The notes below the pieces were generated by a model that was not told the origin of the DNA, ran no database searches, and saw nothing but the letters and a program-made list of their open reading frames with translations. A stretch of 64,000 bases of DNA from Sapria himalayana (Eukaryota > Streptophyta > Magnoliopsida > Malpighiales > Rafflesiaceae). Shown piece by piece: positions 50,681-63,100 of the stretch (position 1 is the stretch's first letter; every line of letters begins with the position of its first letter). The position numbers and the translations under genes are program-made. The DNA lies in the NCBI GenBank assembly GCA_029783825.1, contig JAREIK010002979.1, forward strand, positions 100,104 through 164,103. Direction: 5' to 3'.

Positions 50681-51429
50681 GTATATACATATGTATATAG
50701 TCAGTATATACGTATATTTAATACTATAGTTTTTATGTACATATATACTGAGTATATATATGTACTCAGTATATATGTATGCATAATACAATAGTTATAT
50801 GTAAATATACTAGCAGTAATATATGTACGAGTGAAATGCTTGTATATATGTACATATTTACTACAATAATATATATTTATCAAAACATAGTTTTTTTATT
50901 TATTTTGATTTGATTGGGTGATTTAAATTTTATATAGATATGGTATGACATTGTTTCCAATACGAATCTTGTATAAGTAAAAAGATATTTAAACAAACAT
51001 GATGCACATGACCTGGACAACTTTTTCGCAACAAAGAGTTGGTAATTGGAGGAGCTGAAGGAGCTAAATCAACATCAATGCATGAATAAATTATACTTTA
51101 TGCATTGTCGGTAGATACATTGATTAATAAGATGTAATATAACTTTGTTATTTTTTTTTGTTTCAGTTATTTAAAAATTTGTATTAGAATATGTCATCAA
51201 ATGAATTTTTTTTGTTTAATTTAAATTTTTATTTATAGTTTCTAATTTTATTAAATTTAATTAAAAAAACTAAAATTATTTAATTAATTTTTTTTGAAAC
51301 TGTATGACAATCAACTTTAATTTGTGTTTGTTCTTGTCTATAATAACTATTTTTATATATCTGTGAATATGTTTCTGTTTCTATGAATTTTTTGTGTAGA
51401 GTTTTAGCCTATTATAGGTATGTAAAAGC

Positions 51430-51840
51430 CTATTATTAGTAGTGGTAGGAGCGGTAGCCACAACAACAACTATAGTGATGGTAGCGGCAGTAGCAGTGGC
51501 AGAAGTGGCAGTGGCGATAGTGGTAGTGATGGTAGTGGCAGCAGCAGTAGCAGCAGGTAGTAGAAGTGGTGACAGTAAGTGGTAGTCATGGCAGCTGAGG
51601 TAGTAGCGATAGTGGCTGCACGGGAGGCAGCAGCGGCCATAGTGGCAGCATCAGTGTAGCGGCAGCATCAGTAGCAATAGCAGCTATAGTGGCAGCAGTG
51701 GCAGCGGTGGCAGCAACAGTAGCGGTGGTAGCGGTGGTAGCACCATCAGCAGTGGCAACACCAGTAGCAGCCACAGTGGTAGTGGCAGCATCGACAAAAG
51801 TAGCATCGATAGCGGGAGCATCAGGATGGCAACAAATGTG
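51430..51840. repeat. GC-richer trinucleotide minisatellite, unit 2
   Basis: Same GGCAGCAGT, GGTAGCGG and GTAGCAG words as in unit 1, but about three times longer. Open frames on both strands are low-complexity Ala/Val/Thr stretches. Confidence 0.8.
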
Positions 51841-52569
51841 GTATATACGTACATATAATTCTAAAAGTACATTATGTACATATATACTTAGTATATATGT
51901 ACTCGGTATATTTGTATGCATAATACTATAATTTATATGTACAAATACTATAGTAATATATATAGGAGTGAAATGATAGTATATATGTACATTTTTACTA
52001 TAGTAATATATATTTATCAAAACATAGTTTTTTTTAATTTATTTTGATTTGATTTAGTGGTTTAAATTTCTTACAAATGTGATATCGTTTTCTTTCCCAT
52101 ACGGAGCTAGTATAAGTGAAGAAATTTTTCAATAGATATGAAGCACTGTGACTCGGATAGCTTTTTCACCGCAGAAAGTTGGTGATCAAAGGAGTAGAGG
52201 GAGAGAAAGCATCATCAATGCATTGATAGATTATACTTTATGCACAGTCGGTAAATATATTGATTAATAAGATGTAATATAATTTTTGTTATTTTTTGTT
52301 TTAGTTATTTAAAATATTGTATTAGAATAAGTTATTAAATGAATTTTTTTTGTTTAATTTAAAATTTTCATTTATAGTTTCTCTTTATATTAAATTTAAT
52401 ATAAAAATATTAAATATTTAATTAAATTATAATTTAAGCTGTATGACAATCAACTTTAATTGGTGTTTGTTCATGTCAATAATAACTATTTTTATATATC
52501 TGTGAATATGTTTGAGTGTCTTCGAATTTTTTTGGTAGAGTTTTAGCCTATTATAGATATGTAAAAACC

Positions 52570-53040
52570 TATTATCAGCAGCAATAGCAGCAGTAGCTAA
52601 AGGCAGCGGTGACAACGGTGGCAGCGACAGTAGTAGTGGGGGTAGCAGCTACTATAGCTAGTGGCGGTGGTAGTGGTGGAAGCTGCAGCGATGGGAGCGG
52701 CGGCATTGGAAGCAGTAGCAGTGGCAGCTACGACAGCAGTAGGGGCTACACCGAAAGCAGTGATGGCAGTGGTGGTAGTAGTGATTGCACCAGAAGTAGC
52801 GGCAACACCAGAAGTAGAGGCGGTAGTGGCAGTGGTGGTAGCAACGGTGGTAGTGGCAACAATGATAGCTCTGGCAACTTCGGCATGCAGTAGTAGCACA
52901 GGCAGAAGGGGGAGCGGCCAACATTGACACCACCGCCGGTGGTGGTATCGGCGGCATCATTAGCAGCGGTGACAATAGTAGTGGTATTGGCAGCGACAGC
53001 AATAGTGGCAGCAGTGGCGACAGTGGGAGCAGCAGCAACA
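52570..53040. repeat. GC-richer trinucleotide minisatellite, unit 3
   Basis: The longest of the three, with GGTGGTAGTGG, GCAGCAGTGG and GGCGGTAG words. Overlapping Gly/Ser-, Ala/Val- and Thr-rich frames exist on both strands. This is the signature of a triplet repeat rather than a gene. Confidence 0.8.
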
Positions 53041-53689
53041 TCACCAAATGAGATATATAAGTATGAATAATGTCAGTATATACATACATATAATACTGTA
53101 GAATTTTATGTACATATATAATTAGTATATTTGTACTCAATTTATAAATACACATAATACTGTAGTTTTATGTACATATACTATAGTAATATATGTACGA
53201 GTGAAATGATAGTATATATTTACATATATACTCCAGGATTATATATTTATCAAAACATAATTTTTTTTATTTTAATTTGACTGAGGGTTTAAATTTCTTA
53301 CAGATATGATAGTGCATTGTTCCTCATACAAAGCTTGTATAAGTGATGAGATTTTCATTAGACATTATGTGCCGTGACTCGGATAGCTTTGTCGTAGTAG
53401 AAAAATGATGATCAGAGTAGTTGAGGGGAGAGAAATCAACTTCAATGAATAGATATATTATACTTTATGCACTGTCGGTAGATACATTGATGAATAAGAT
53501 GTAATAAAATTTTGTTATTTTTTTGTTTCAATTATATAAAATATTGAATTAGAATAAGTTATTAAATGATTTTATTTTTTGTTTATTATAATAGTTTCAT
53601 TTTTTATTCAATTTGATATAAAAATAAAAAATTATTTAATTAAAAAATTTTAAAATAAATTAAATTTTGAAAATAGTTTTGAAATTAAA

Positions 53690-54140
53690 ATAGCTAGGGA
53701 AATAATCCATTACTAAATTAGAAAGGGAAAAATCCCATGCTAATTTAGCTAGGGAATTTTCTATAGCTAATTTAGTTGGGGAAATCTTAAATTTAGCAAT
53801 GAATTTTTCTGTCGCTAAATTTATTTAGCTAGGGACTATTTCCGTCACTAAAATTTAGCGACTAAAATATAGCTTGAGAATCTTCCATCGTTATTTAGTT
53901 TAACGATAGAAAATCTCATTTAGCTTGCTAATTTAGTTAGGGAATTTGTCTTTTTTAGCAAGAGATTTTTATGTCGCAACCTTTTTAGCTAGGGACACTT
54001 TCCCTTACTAAACTTTATCAAGGAGTACTTTAGATAGGGAACCGATCCTTGGTAATCCATCGCTATATCCCGTTTAGCGATAGAAAATGCTCATTTAGCT
54101 AGGTAATTATTCCTAGCTATATGGGATTTTTCTTCTAGTG
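53690..54140 (-). repeat. B-type end of element X
   Basis: About a dozen TAGCTAGGGA or TTTAGCGA motifs in both orientations, ending in TTTTTCTTCTAGTG. The terminal palindrome (TAGCTAGGTAATTATTCCTAGCTA type, about 54096-54119) is the same feature seen at 6653, 17509 and 20262. Confidence 0.85.
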
Positions 54141-54143
54141 TAA

Positions 54144-54690
54144 AAATGCTAGGGCATGGCATTCAAGCACTTAAATAATTTTTCTTATGTTTACGAAAAG
54201 AATAATCTCAAGTGTTTCAAGTCAATACCAGTTTCGAAAAATGTAGTAATTACGCTTGTTAAATGCTAAAATCTTTATTATAGTTTAGTAGACATTATGA
54301 ATATTTCTAGAAATTAGCTGTCTTCTTCTCGGATTCATGGCTTCATGGGTTGGTTAATTTTTTTGTTCGTCAACATGGCTAATCGATGCTTCATATTAGG
54401 AACTAGTTATAAGCATAATAATAGACTCATGCATCCATGTCATTGATAATGGCAAAGTAACTATTAATAGAAAAGTAAGCACATGTGAGTAATGATTTAT
54501 CTCTCTCCAAACTCTTTGAGTGTTTTTTCCTATTTCCTGATTCTCATCCTCATCTTCTATTTATATGTATTCTTCATTTTCACACTATACAGTACTTTAA
54601 ATCACCATGATCAGCTTAAGGTATGTATCATTTTTATGCTATACAGGTCTTCTTCACCCTTATAACTATAACTACAATCATTCTATGCAG
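54144..54690. other. Flank of X, unassigned
   Basis: Non-repetitive AT-rich sequence outside element X. Possible introns or intergenic DNA of the gene debris that follows. No exon recognised. Confidence 0.35.
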
Positions 54691-55560
54691 TTGGGAGCTA
54701 ATAGTTCAGAAGATGCATTTAGATAGATTCATTCTCTGCTGAGTGCTGTATTAAAGGAGTGCCCAAACCTAACAAAGGATTTTTTGCCCATTTCTTACCT
54801 AAAATGGTTCCCCTTAAGGTATCTTACTAACAACATCTCTCTATATTGTACTATTCTTTGAACATAGAGTTTCTTCTTTGTCATTGCCCTGTGCTGTTAT
54901 CCTCCTAGAAAGGCGTTTCAAATAGGATTAGCATAAAGATACAGAATGTTTCATGAGATTTAATGCAGATGCAATGACATCTAATGTGATTACATCCTCC
55001 TCCTTGAAAAAAATTGGTTGTCAGAAAGGTAATATCTATCCTTTTTCCAACTCCTTAGCATGTTTTAAATGTGGGTGTGAGTTTAATTTATGTTTAGTAT
55101 TAGCACCAAACATTACAGGGTTGCTGACGTTACAAGGAAGCAAAGGATTGGTGCAGTCATGGTGGAGTCACTTTAAGTTCCGAGAACTATGGTTTGTAGC
55201 TTGTTTGCTTCATTTCAAAGTGAGAAAATGTTGTTTTCAGTGTTGGGATGATCATCTTGCATAATATTATTGGTGTTGTTGATGGGACTTGTGAAGTCAT
55301 TTTCCAAACTCTCATGTCTTTGTTTTCATTGAGATAGAGTAAGGTTCTACTATATAATTTCTCGTCTTCCTAAAATTTTATTACCTTCTTGATAGAATAT
55401 TTATCTGTATTCTTCTCGTAGATGGGACTTCTGTCTCTACCTAGGCTGGCATGGTGGAGGAGCTGATAGGCATACTGATTTTATTCACAAGCAGTTGTAC
55501 ATTGAATGGCTTCCTTGGTTAGATGAACAATTGTTGCATAATGTGTTGTGGAGTTAAAAA
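54691..55560 (+). pseudogene. Unidentified multi-exon gene debris
   Basis: Several pieces have exon-like borders. 54691-54817 follows TTCTATGCAG and reads LGANSSEDAFR, a stop, IHSLLSAVLKECPNLTKDFL, ISYLKWFPL, then a GT donor. Near 54960-55028 is AMTSNVITSSSLKKIGCQK, followed by GTAAT. At 55243 a TTTTCAG acceptor leads to MIILHNIIGVVDGTCEVIF. At 55415-55556 is WDFCLYLGWHGGGADRHTDF, then IHKQLYIEWLPWLDEQLLHN. The composition is protein-like, but stops occur and I do not recognise the family. It is probably a decayed or captured host gene. Confidence 0.45.
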
Positions 55561-57439
55561 AAAGGCAAGCTATATATCTACCAACAGAATCTTGCTGATA
55601 GAATCACCATAAAATTATAGAGTTATTTACATAATATATTTACACTCCTAAGTTATAATGATAAGAAATAAAAATATTTTTATATTTATAATTCAAGTTT
55701 TTTACCAAACATTTCACTAATATGTTAATTATCAATTTGGTTTAATTTTACTTCTTTGCTAAGTGGGCTTTTAGTTTGCATTTAATTTGTTATTTAGCTA
55801 TACCTCAAGCCATTATGTACTATGTGTATATGTTTATGGGTTTCTTAATCTCAAGTTTGATTTGTATAATGTGTGATTTGCATTAGTTAATTAACTAGAC
55901 CCTCCACTTGTAGGGTATGAAACCAAGAGATAAATTGATGTGGTGATATTTTCAAAGGGAAGAAGATGGAACTTATGGTATAGTAAAGTATAAATGAAAT
56001 TGGATTTTTATAAAAATTTTTACATTTATTTTGTGAATTTGATATCTTTATTTGGCTATCTTGGAAAGTTATTCTATATCATTCGGTGATTTATAAGAAA
56101 TGTACTCCACAAAGGGCTACATTAGAGCATGCCTTAAAAGTAATCTAGGCTACCCTTTTTTGTAAACTTAGCTCTAAATGTTGTTTGTTTAGAGCAATCT
56201 CAACCTAAAGTTTTACTTTCACCTTAATTCACAAAAAATTCTAATGAACTATGATATAAAGATGATTGACTCTACATTGGGTGTTAGCTTAAAGTACATT
56301 TACGAATCTTTGGGTGGTAGGATTAGAAGGATGAAGGATTGCATACTAATAAATCTCTTTTACAAATGTCTTGTGTAATTATATAAATACTAAAAATGGT
56401 TTTTCATAATAACTTTGAAGTTAAATTTGTTTATGAAATAATAATATATTAAGATGATTGATCACTCGAGAATTTTTTGTATTACATAGTCTCTTCAAAC
56501 ACAGTCTCTTCAAAGTTATCGGGTAAAATTGTTGAGATATTTATCTCTCTTTGTATATCTTGTTAAACCGAGAGCCTTGTGTACTTGGGTATGAATGTGA
56601 TCTACATATCTATCTTATCTTATCATAATATGTGGAAGTATTAAAATATGAAGGCTAGATAAGAAACAAATTGTACTAGTATCTTATCTTGACAATCTTA
56701 CCTCAAAAGATTGAAGAGATCAATCATAAAAAATCTTGAATTCGAGAATTATTATTCTTCGAATTTAAACAGATTTTTGTTATCACATAAAGATGAGATA
56801 TCTTATTAGATAGTAAAATATATTTATTTTAACATTTGAATTAGACATATTAATTGATGACCAAATGGAAGAACATATCCATCCATTATTTAAATTCCAC
56901 AAGAATTTATAATTGAAAATATATCAATTATCATTGGTAGTTACTTATAAATTACTATAAACTATTATGAAATCTCTCATTTATAGAGATTGTCTGATAA
57001 ATGTGTAAAATAAGTGTTTTAAATCTCTATATCTAAGTATATTGCGTGGTCATTCATAATATTTGTAAATCCAAAATGAGATTATTATTCCTACTTTGTT
57101 ATAATATCATAAAATCATATCCCCCTCCAATTCTATCCAATCAAACACAACCTAAAGAGTAACTAGGCATGAAGAAGCATTATAAGAGCTTGTACAAGCT
57201 ACCATTTTTCTAATCATGCTTTTCCTATTGTGATAGATTCTATTAATGTATTAGAATGTATCAAACTTAAATGACATGGGACTCATTGAAATTTTAATTT
57301 AGAGATTTTGGGAGCTATATATCCATCCATCATCAGCATGCTCCATAACTATTGTATGCTTGAAAGGGTTGCAGGTAGCAAAAATGGCTCATTTCTTTAC
57401 ACTCACACATTGCTTTTTTGACTAAATACTACCATCTTC
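55561..57439. other. Unassigned AT-rich segment before array block 5
   Basis: No open frame, repeat or transposon end that I can support. Composition is ordinary AT-rich plant intergenic DNA. Confidence 0.4.
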
Positions 57440-59294
57440 ACATTGAGATACATAGACATTTAGGCAGACACATTGATAGACAATTAGACAAATAGTTAGA
57501 TAGATAACAGACATATAGATAGATAGAAGGTTTGACAAATAGATAGACAAATAAACAAAGAGATAGATATACAGATATATATACATATTGATATATAAAT
57601 AGATAGATATACAAATAGATAGACTGATAGATAGATAGAAAAATAGATAGATAGATAAATAGATATATAGACAAAAGAATAATTAGATAGATAGATAGAC
57701 AAATAGATACATAGCCAATTAGATATATAGATAGATAGACATACAAATAAATAGATTTATAGATATATTGATAGATAGATTGATAGATAGATTGATAGAT
57801 AGACAAATTGATATATAAATTATTGACAGATTAATATACATATTAAAGATAGATAAATAGACAAATTATTAGAAAGATAGATAGACTGATAGATAGAGAT
57901 AGATATATAGATAGATAGATGATAGAAAGATATAGTGATAGATAAATAGATAGATTGATTTACATATAAAAGTACGGACAAATAGATAGATAGAAAAATA
58001 GATAGATATATCAAAAGGCAAATAGATATAAGGATAGATATATAGATACTTAGATAGTTAGATAGATAAATAAATAGATAGTTAGAAAGGATAGATAGAT
58101 ATATAGAAATATAGAAATATATATAATTAGACAAATAGTTAGACTGAGAGATAGATAAATAGATCAACAATTAAATAGTTAGATAGATAAATAAAAAGAT
58201 AGACAAATAGATAGATAGACAGAAATAAAGATAGTTTGATAGATAAATTGATAGACAAATAGATTAACATATAGATAGATAGATAGATAGATAGACAGAT
58301 CGATAAATAGATATATAGATAAATAGATAGATAAAAATATTGATAGATAGATATATAGATAGACAGACAGACAGACAGATAGAGAGAGAGAGAGAGATAG
58401 ATAGATAAATTGATAGACATATAGATAGGTAGGTAGACAAATAGATAGACAGATCGATAGAAACATAAATAGACAAATAGATATATAGAGAGATAGACAT
58501 TTATAAAAATAGCAAATAGATAGATAGATAAATAAATAGATAGATAAACACATAGACAAATAGAGATATAGACATATAAACAGATACAAAGATCGATTAG
58601 ATAAATATATAGACAAATAAACAAATAGACGAATATATAGTTATATAGATAGAAAGACAAAAAGACAAATTAACATGAATATAGACAAATAGATAGTTAG
58701 ATAGATGGATAAATTGATATATAGACAGATAAATAGATAGATAAATAGATAGACTAATTGATAGATAATTAGTGACAGCTTGATTTATAGATAAATAGAT
58801 AGATAGGCAGATAGTTAGATAAATAGATATATAGATAGATAGATAGATAAAAAGGTAGATATATAGTTACGCAGATAGATAGTTAGATAGAAAGATAGAA
58901 AGAAAGAAAGATAGATAGAATTATAGGCAGATATATAGATTAATAGATACATATATAGATAGATAGATATATAAATAATTAGTGAGATAGATATAAAGAT
59001 ATAAAGATAGATAGACAAATAGAAAGATAGATAGATAGACAATTAGACAGATAGATAAATAGATAGATAGACACATAAACATATTGACACATTCATCTAA
59101 AGACATATGGACAGGTAGATATATAGACATATAGACATAGAGACACATAGACATATAGACACATAGATAAATAAAAAATAGATAAATAAATAAATAGAAA
59201 GATAGAAATATAGATAGATAGAGAGATATACAAATAGATAGATAGAGACATATACACATAAATAAATAGTTAGATAGATGGATAGACTATATAT

Positions 59295-59345
59295 ATTTGC
59301 CTATCTATGAATCTCTCACTAATTATCACTAATTATAGATAGACT
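59295..59345. repeat. Short non-GATA interruption with local strand switch
   Basis: TTTGCCTATCTATGAATC is followed by two direct copies of CACTAATTAT and a return to ATAGATAGAC. It is a small inverted and duplicated patch inside an otherwise uniform array. Confidence 0.7.
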
Positions 59346-60049
59346 ATGTATCTATAAATAGATAGACAGATAGATACACACTTAGACAGTTAGGTGGATA
59401 AACAAATAGATAGATTGATAGAAAAATAGAAATATTCACATATTGATATATTAATAGATTGAAAGGTTGAGAAAAATAAAAATTGATGGATACACATATA
59501 CATAAATAGATAGATAGATAGAGAGACAGAAAAAGATCGGTAGAAAGATAGATTGATTGATTAATAGATAAATAAAAAGATATTCATATAAACATATAGA
59601 CATATACAAAGATATATAGATTGATAGGTAGATACATAGAATGATAGTTAAGTAGATATATATATAGATAGAAAGATAGATAGACATAAATATAGAAAGA
59701 TAGATAGACATACAGATAGATAAATATATAGTTATATAGATAGATAGTCAGATGGATATATATATATATATATATATATTGATAGATATACCGATATATA
59801 AAAATATAGTTAGATAGTTATATATATAGACTAATAGAATTATAGACAGATAAATAGATTGACATCGAAATATAAACAAATAAAAATATAAATGGACACT
59901 TATATAGATAGATAGATAGATAGATAAAAAGATAGACATATAGTTAAACTAATAGATAGATAAATAGATAGATAAATACATAAATAGATAGTTATATAGA
60001 TAGATAGATATATAGATATATTGACAGATATATAATTAGATAGATAGAT

Positions 60050-60051
<2 letters not shown>

Positions 60052-60106
<55 letters not shown>
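60052..60106. repeat. Pure TA dinucleotide run inside block 5
   Basis: About 27 uninterrupted TA units, the longest perfect dinucleotide run in this array. Confidence 0.9.
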
Positions 60107-60110
<4 letters not shown>

Positions 60111-63100
60111 TATTGATAAATAGATAGATAGATAGATAAATAGAAATATAAACACTTACACTAATATGCTAAAAGATAAATAGAGAGAACATAGATAGGC
60201 AGATAGATAGATAAATAGAAAGATAGTTAACCACACAGACAGAAAGATAAATAGATAGATAGACAAATAAACAAATACACAGATAGACAAATAAATGGAT
60301 AGAAAGATGGACAAATAGACAGATATGATATATAGATAGATAGTTAAATAGATAGATAATAGATTGACAAATAGATGGATAGACACATAGATAGTTAGAT
60401 AAAAAGATGGGAAGATAATTAGATCAACATATAGACAGATAGATAAATAGTTAGTTAGATAGTTATTTAGATACAAAAATAGATTGATTGACTAAATGAT
60501 AGATAGATATATAGACAAATAAAGTGAATGACAGACAGATAGATAGATAGGTATATAGATAGATAGATTTTTAGTTAGTGGTATAGAATGACTAATTGAC
60601 AAATTGATAGAGAGAGAAGTATATAGATAGTCATATATATAGATAGAAATATAATTAGATAGGTAGATATATACAGATAAAGAAATAAATAGATATGCAC
60701 ATAGAAAGCTACATATATTAATAGACAACTAGAAAGTTAGATAGTCATTTTGATATATAGACATATAAATTGATTGACAGATACAAAGATACACAGATAA
60801 TCAAATAGATAGATAGATAATTAGATCAAAAAATAGATAGATAGATAGACCATATATGAAGATAAACAAATTGATAGATATACAGATAAACAGATTGCTA
60901 GATATATATATAGATAGATAGATTGATAGATAGAAAAATAAATAGGTACATAGATAAATAGATAGACAGATTGACAGATATATAAATAGATAGATATGTA
61001 GAAAGATAGATATAGAGATATAGAGATATAAAGGCAGATAAACATATAGAAACATAGACAGATAGATAGACATATAGAATGTTAGATAAATAAAGTTATT
61101 GCCAGATAGGTAGAAAGAGATAAATACATAGATAGATATAAAGATAGATTGATAGATACACAAATAGATAAAAAGATAGATCGATAGATAGTTAGATAGA
61201 TAGAAAGCCATTTAGATATATAAATAGATAGATAGATTGATAGTAAAATAGATAGATTTATAAATAGAGAATCAAATAGATTGATTTATAGATAGATAGG
61301 CAAATAAATAAATAGATAGATAGAAAGATAGTTAAGTAGATAGGTAGATATACAAATACATAGATTATTAGATAGAAAGATTGATTGATTTTATTGATAA
61401 ATAGATAGATAAATAGATACACAGATAGATAGATTGACACATAAGCATTAATTTAAATAGAAAAATAGATAAATAGACTAAGAGACTGATAGAATGAAAG
61501 AAAGTTAGATAGTTTGACAGATAGCTACATAGATAGACATGCAGATAGATAGATAAATAGATAGATAATTAGTTAGATAGTTATATAGATAGATAGACAG
61601 ACAAATAGACAAATAGATAGATAAAGAAATATATCTTTTCAAAGATAGACAGATAGATATATATAAAGATAAATTGATAAATATATAGATCAATAGACAA
61701 ATAAATAAATACATATACAAATAGATTGAGGGACACACAGACAAATAGATATATAGATACTTAGATAGATATACATATATATAGATAAACAAATAAATAG
61801 ATAATAAATAGATAGATAGACAAATAGAAAGCTAGACATATAGATAGATTTATAAAAAGACTGATAACCAAATAGAAAGATTGATGGAGAAATAAATAGA
61901 TAGACTAATAAACTAATAGATAGCTAGATAGATAAACATATAGATATATAAACAGATAGATGGCTAGATAGATGGATAGAAAAATCGATATAAAAATAGA
62001 TTGATATATAGTTATGTAGACACATAGATACATAGACAGATAGACAAAAAATACAAATAAAAAGTTAGACATATATATAGATATATAAAAAATGAGATAG
62101 AGATATAGATAGTTATACAAATTGATAGATAGAGAAATATATAAATAGACAGATAGATGGATGGATAGATTCATAGACTTATAGATTGATAGTTTAATAG
62201 ATAGATATAGACATAGATAGATAGAAAGATAGATAGATTTCCAGATAGATAGATAGACAAGCAGATTGATAGAAAAACAGATTGACAAATAGATAGATAC
62301 ACAAATAGATAGATAGACATATAGATAGATATATATATATATATATAGACAAATAGACATATAGATAGATATATTGTTAGTATGTTAATGAATTATATAG
62401 TTACAAAGATAAACACATATATAGATTAATTGATTGATAGATAGATAAATGTATATATAGATAGATAGATAATTAGATAAATAGAATGTTAGACATATAT
62501 ATAGATATAAAGATAATTAGACAAACATATAGATAGCTTGAAAAATAGATAGATAGACTAATATATAGATAGATAGACAGATTGATGGATAGATAGATGG
62601 ATAAATGGATAGAAAGGTAGATGGATATACAACTATATATATATATAGACTTATAGATTGATAGTCTAATGGAAAGATAAAGAAAAAGATAGATAGAGAG
62701 ATACATAGATTTGGTAGATAGATAAATAGACAAATAAATAGATAAATAGATTGATAGATAGACATATTGACAAATATATAGATACACATATAGATTGATA
62801 GACATATAAATAGATATATAGACAGATAGATAGATAAATAGATAGATATATAATTAGATAGATAGGTAAATCGATAAACAAATTGATACACAGATAGATA
62901 TACAAATAGATAGACAAATAGATAGAAATATAAATACACAAATAAATATAATAAAAGATAGACGACATATAGAAATATAAGTAGATAGACTGATAAATAG
63001 ACAAATAGACAAAGAGATATATAAACAGATTGAAAGGTAAATAGACATATAGAAATACAGAGATATAAATAGATAAATAGAAAGATAGATAAAAATATAG

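Larger units (their letters stand above)
50405..53660 (+). repeat. Three tandem B-proximal units (about 0.9-1.2 kb each)
   Basis: Each unit opens with GCTGTATGACAATCAACT or a close variant (50406, about 51299, about 52438). It runs through TTAGCCTATTATAGGTATGT, a trinucleotide minisatellite, TATATGTACATATA palindromes, a GTTTAAATTTCTTACA stretch and a GGAG(A/T)TGAGGGAGAG stretch, and ends in AT-rich DNA. The other elements in the window have one unit. Unit lengths differ mainly in the minisatellite. No sustained coding frame is conserved between units. Confidence 0.88.
38552..54140 (+). mobile_element. CACTA-family element X with 3-bp target duplication
   Basis: The A-type left end begins CACTACCAGAAAATATTGAT. 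The B-type right end, read inward, begins CACTAGAAGAAAAATCCCAT. TAA lies directly outside both ends (38549-38551 and 54141-54143), which matches the 3-bp duplication made by CACTA transposases. Length is 15589 bp. It contains an expanded A-side subterminal repeat, AT-rich interior, AT satellite, pyrimidine tract, degenerate Tnp2-type transposase, three tandem B-proximal units and the B-side subterminal repeats. The transposase is broken, so any present mobility would depend on another copy. Confidence 0.88.

Noticed and set aside
51586..53155. Ala/Val/Thr- and Ser/Gly-rich frames of 80-165 codons on both strands
   Set aside because: They are products of the triplet minisatellites, with frames on both strands at once and no conservation between the three units.
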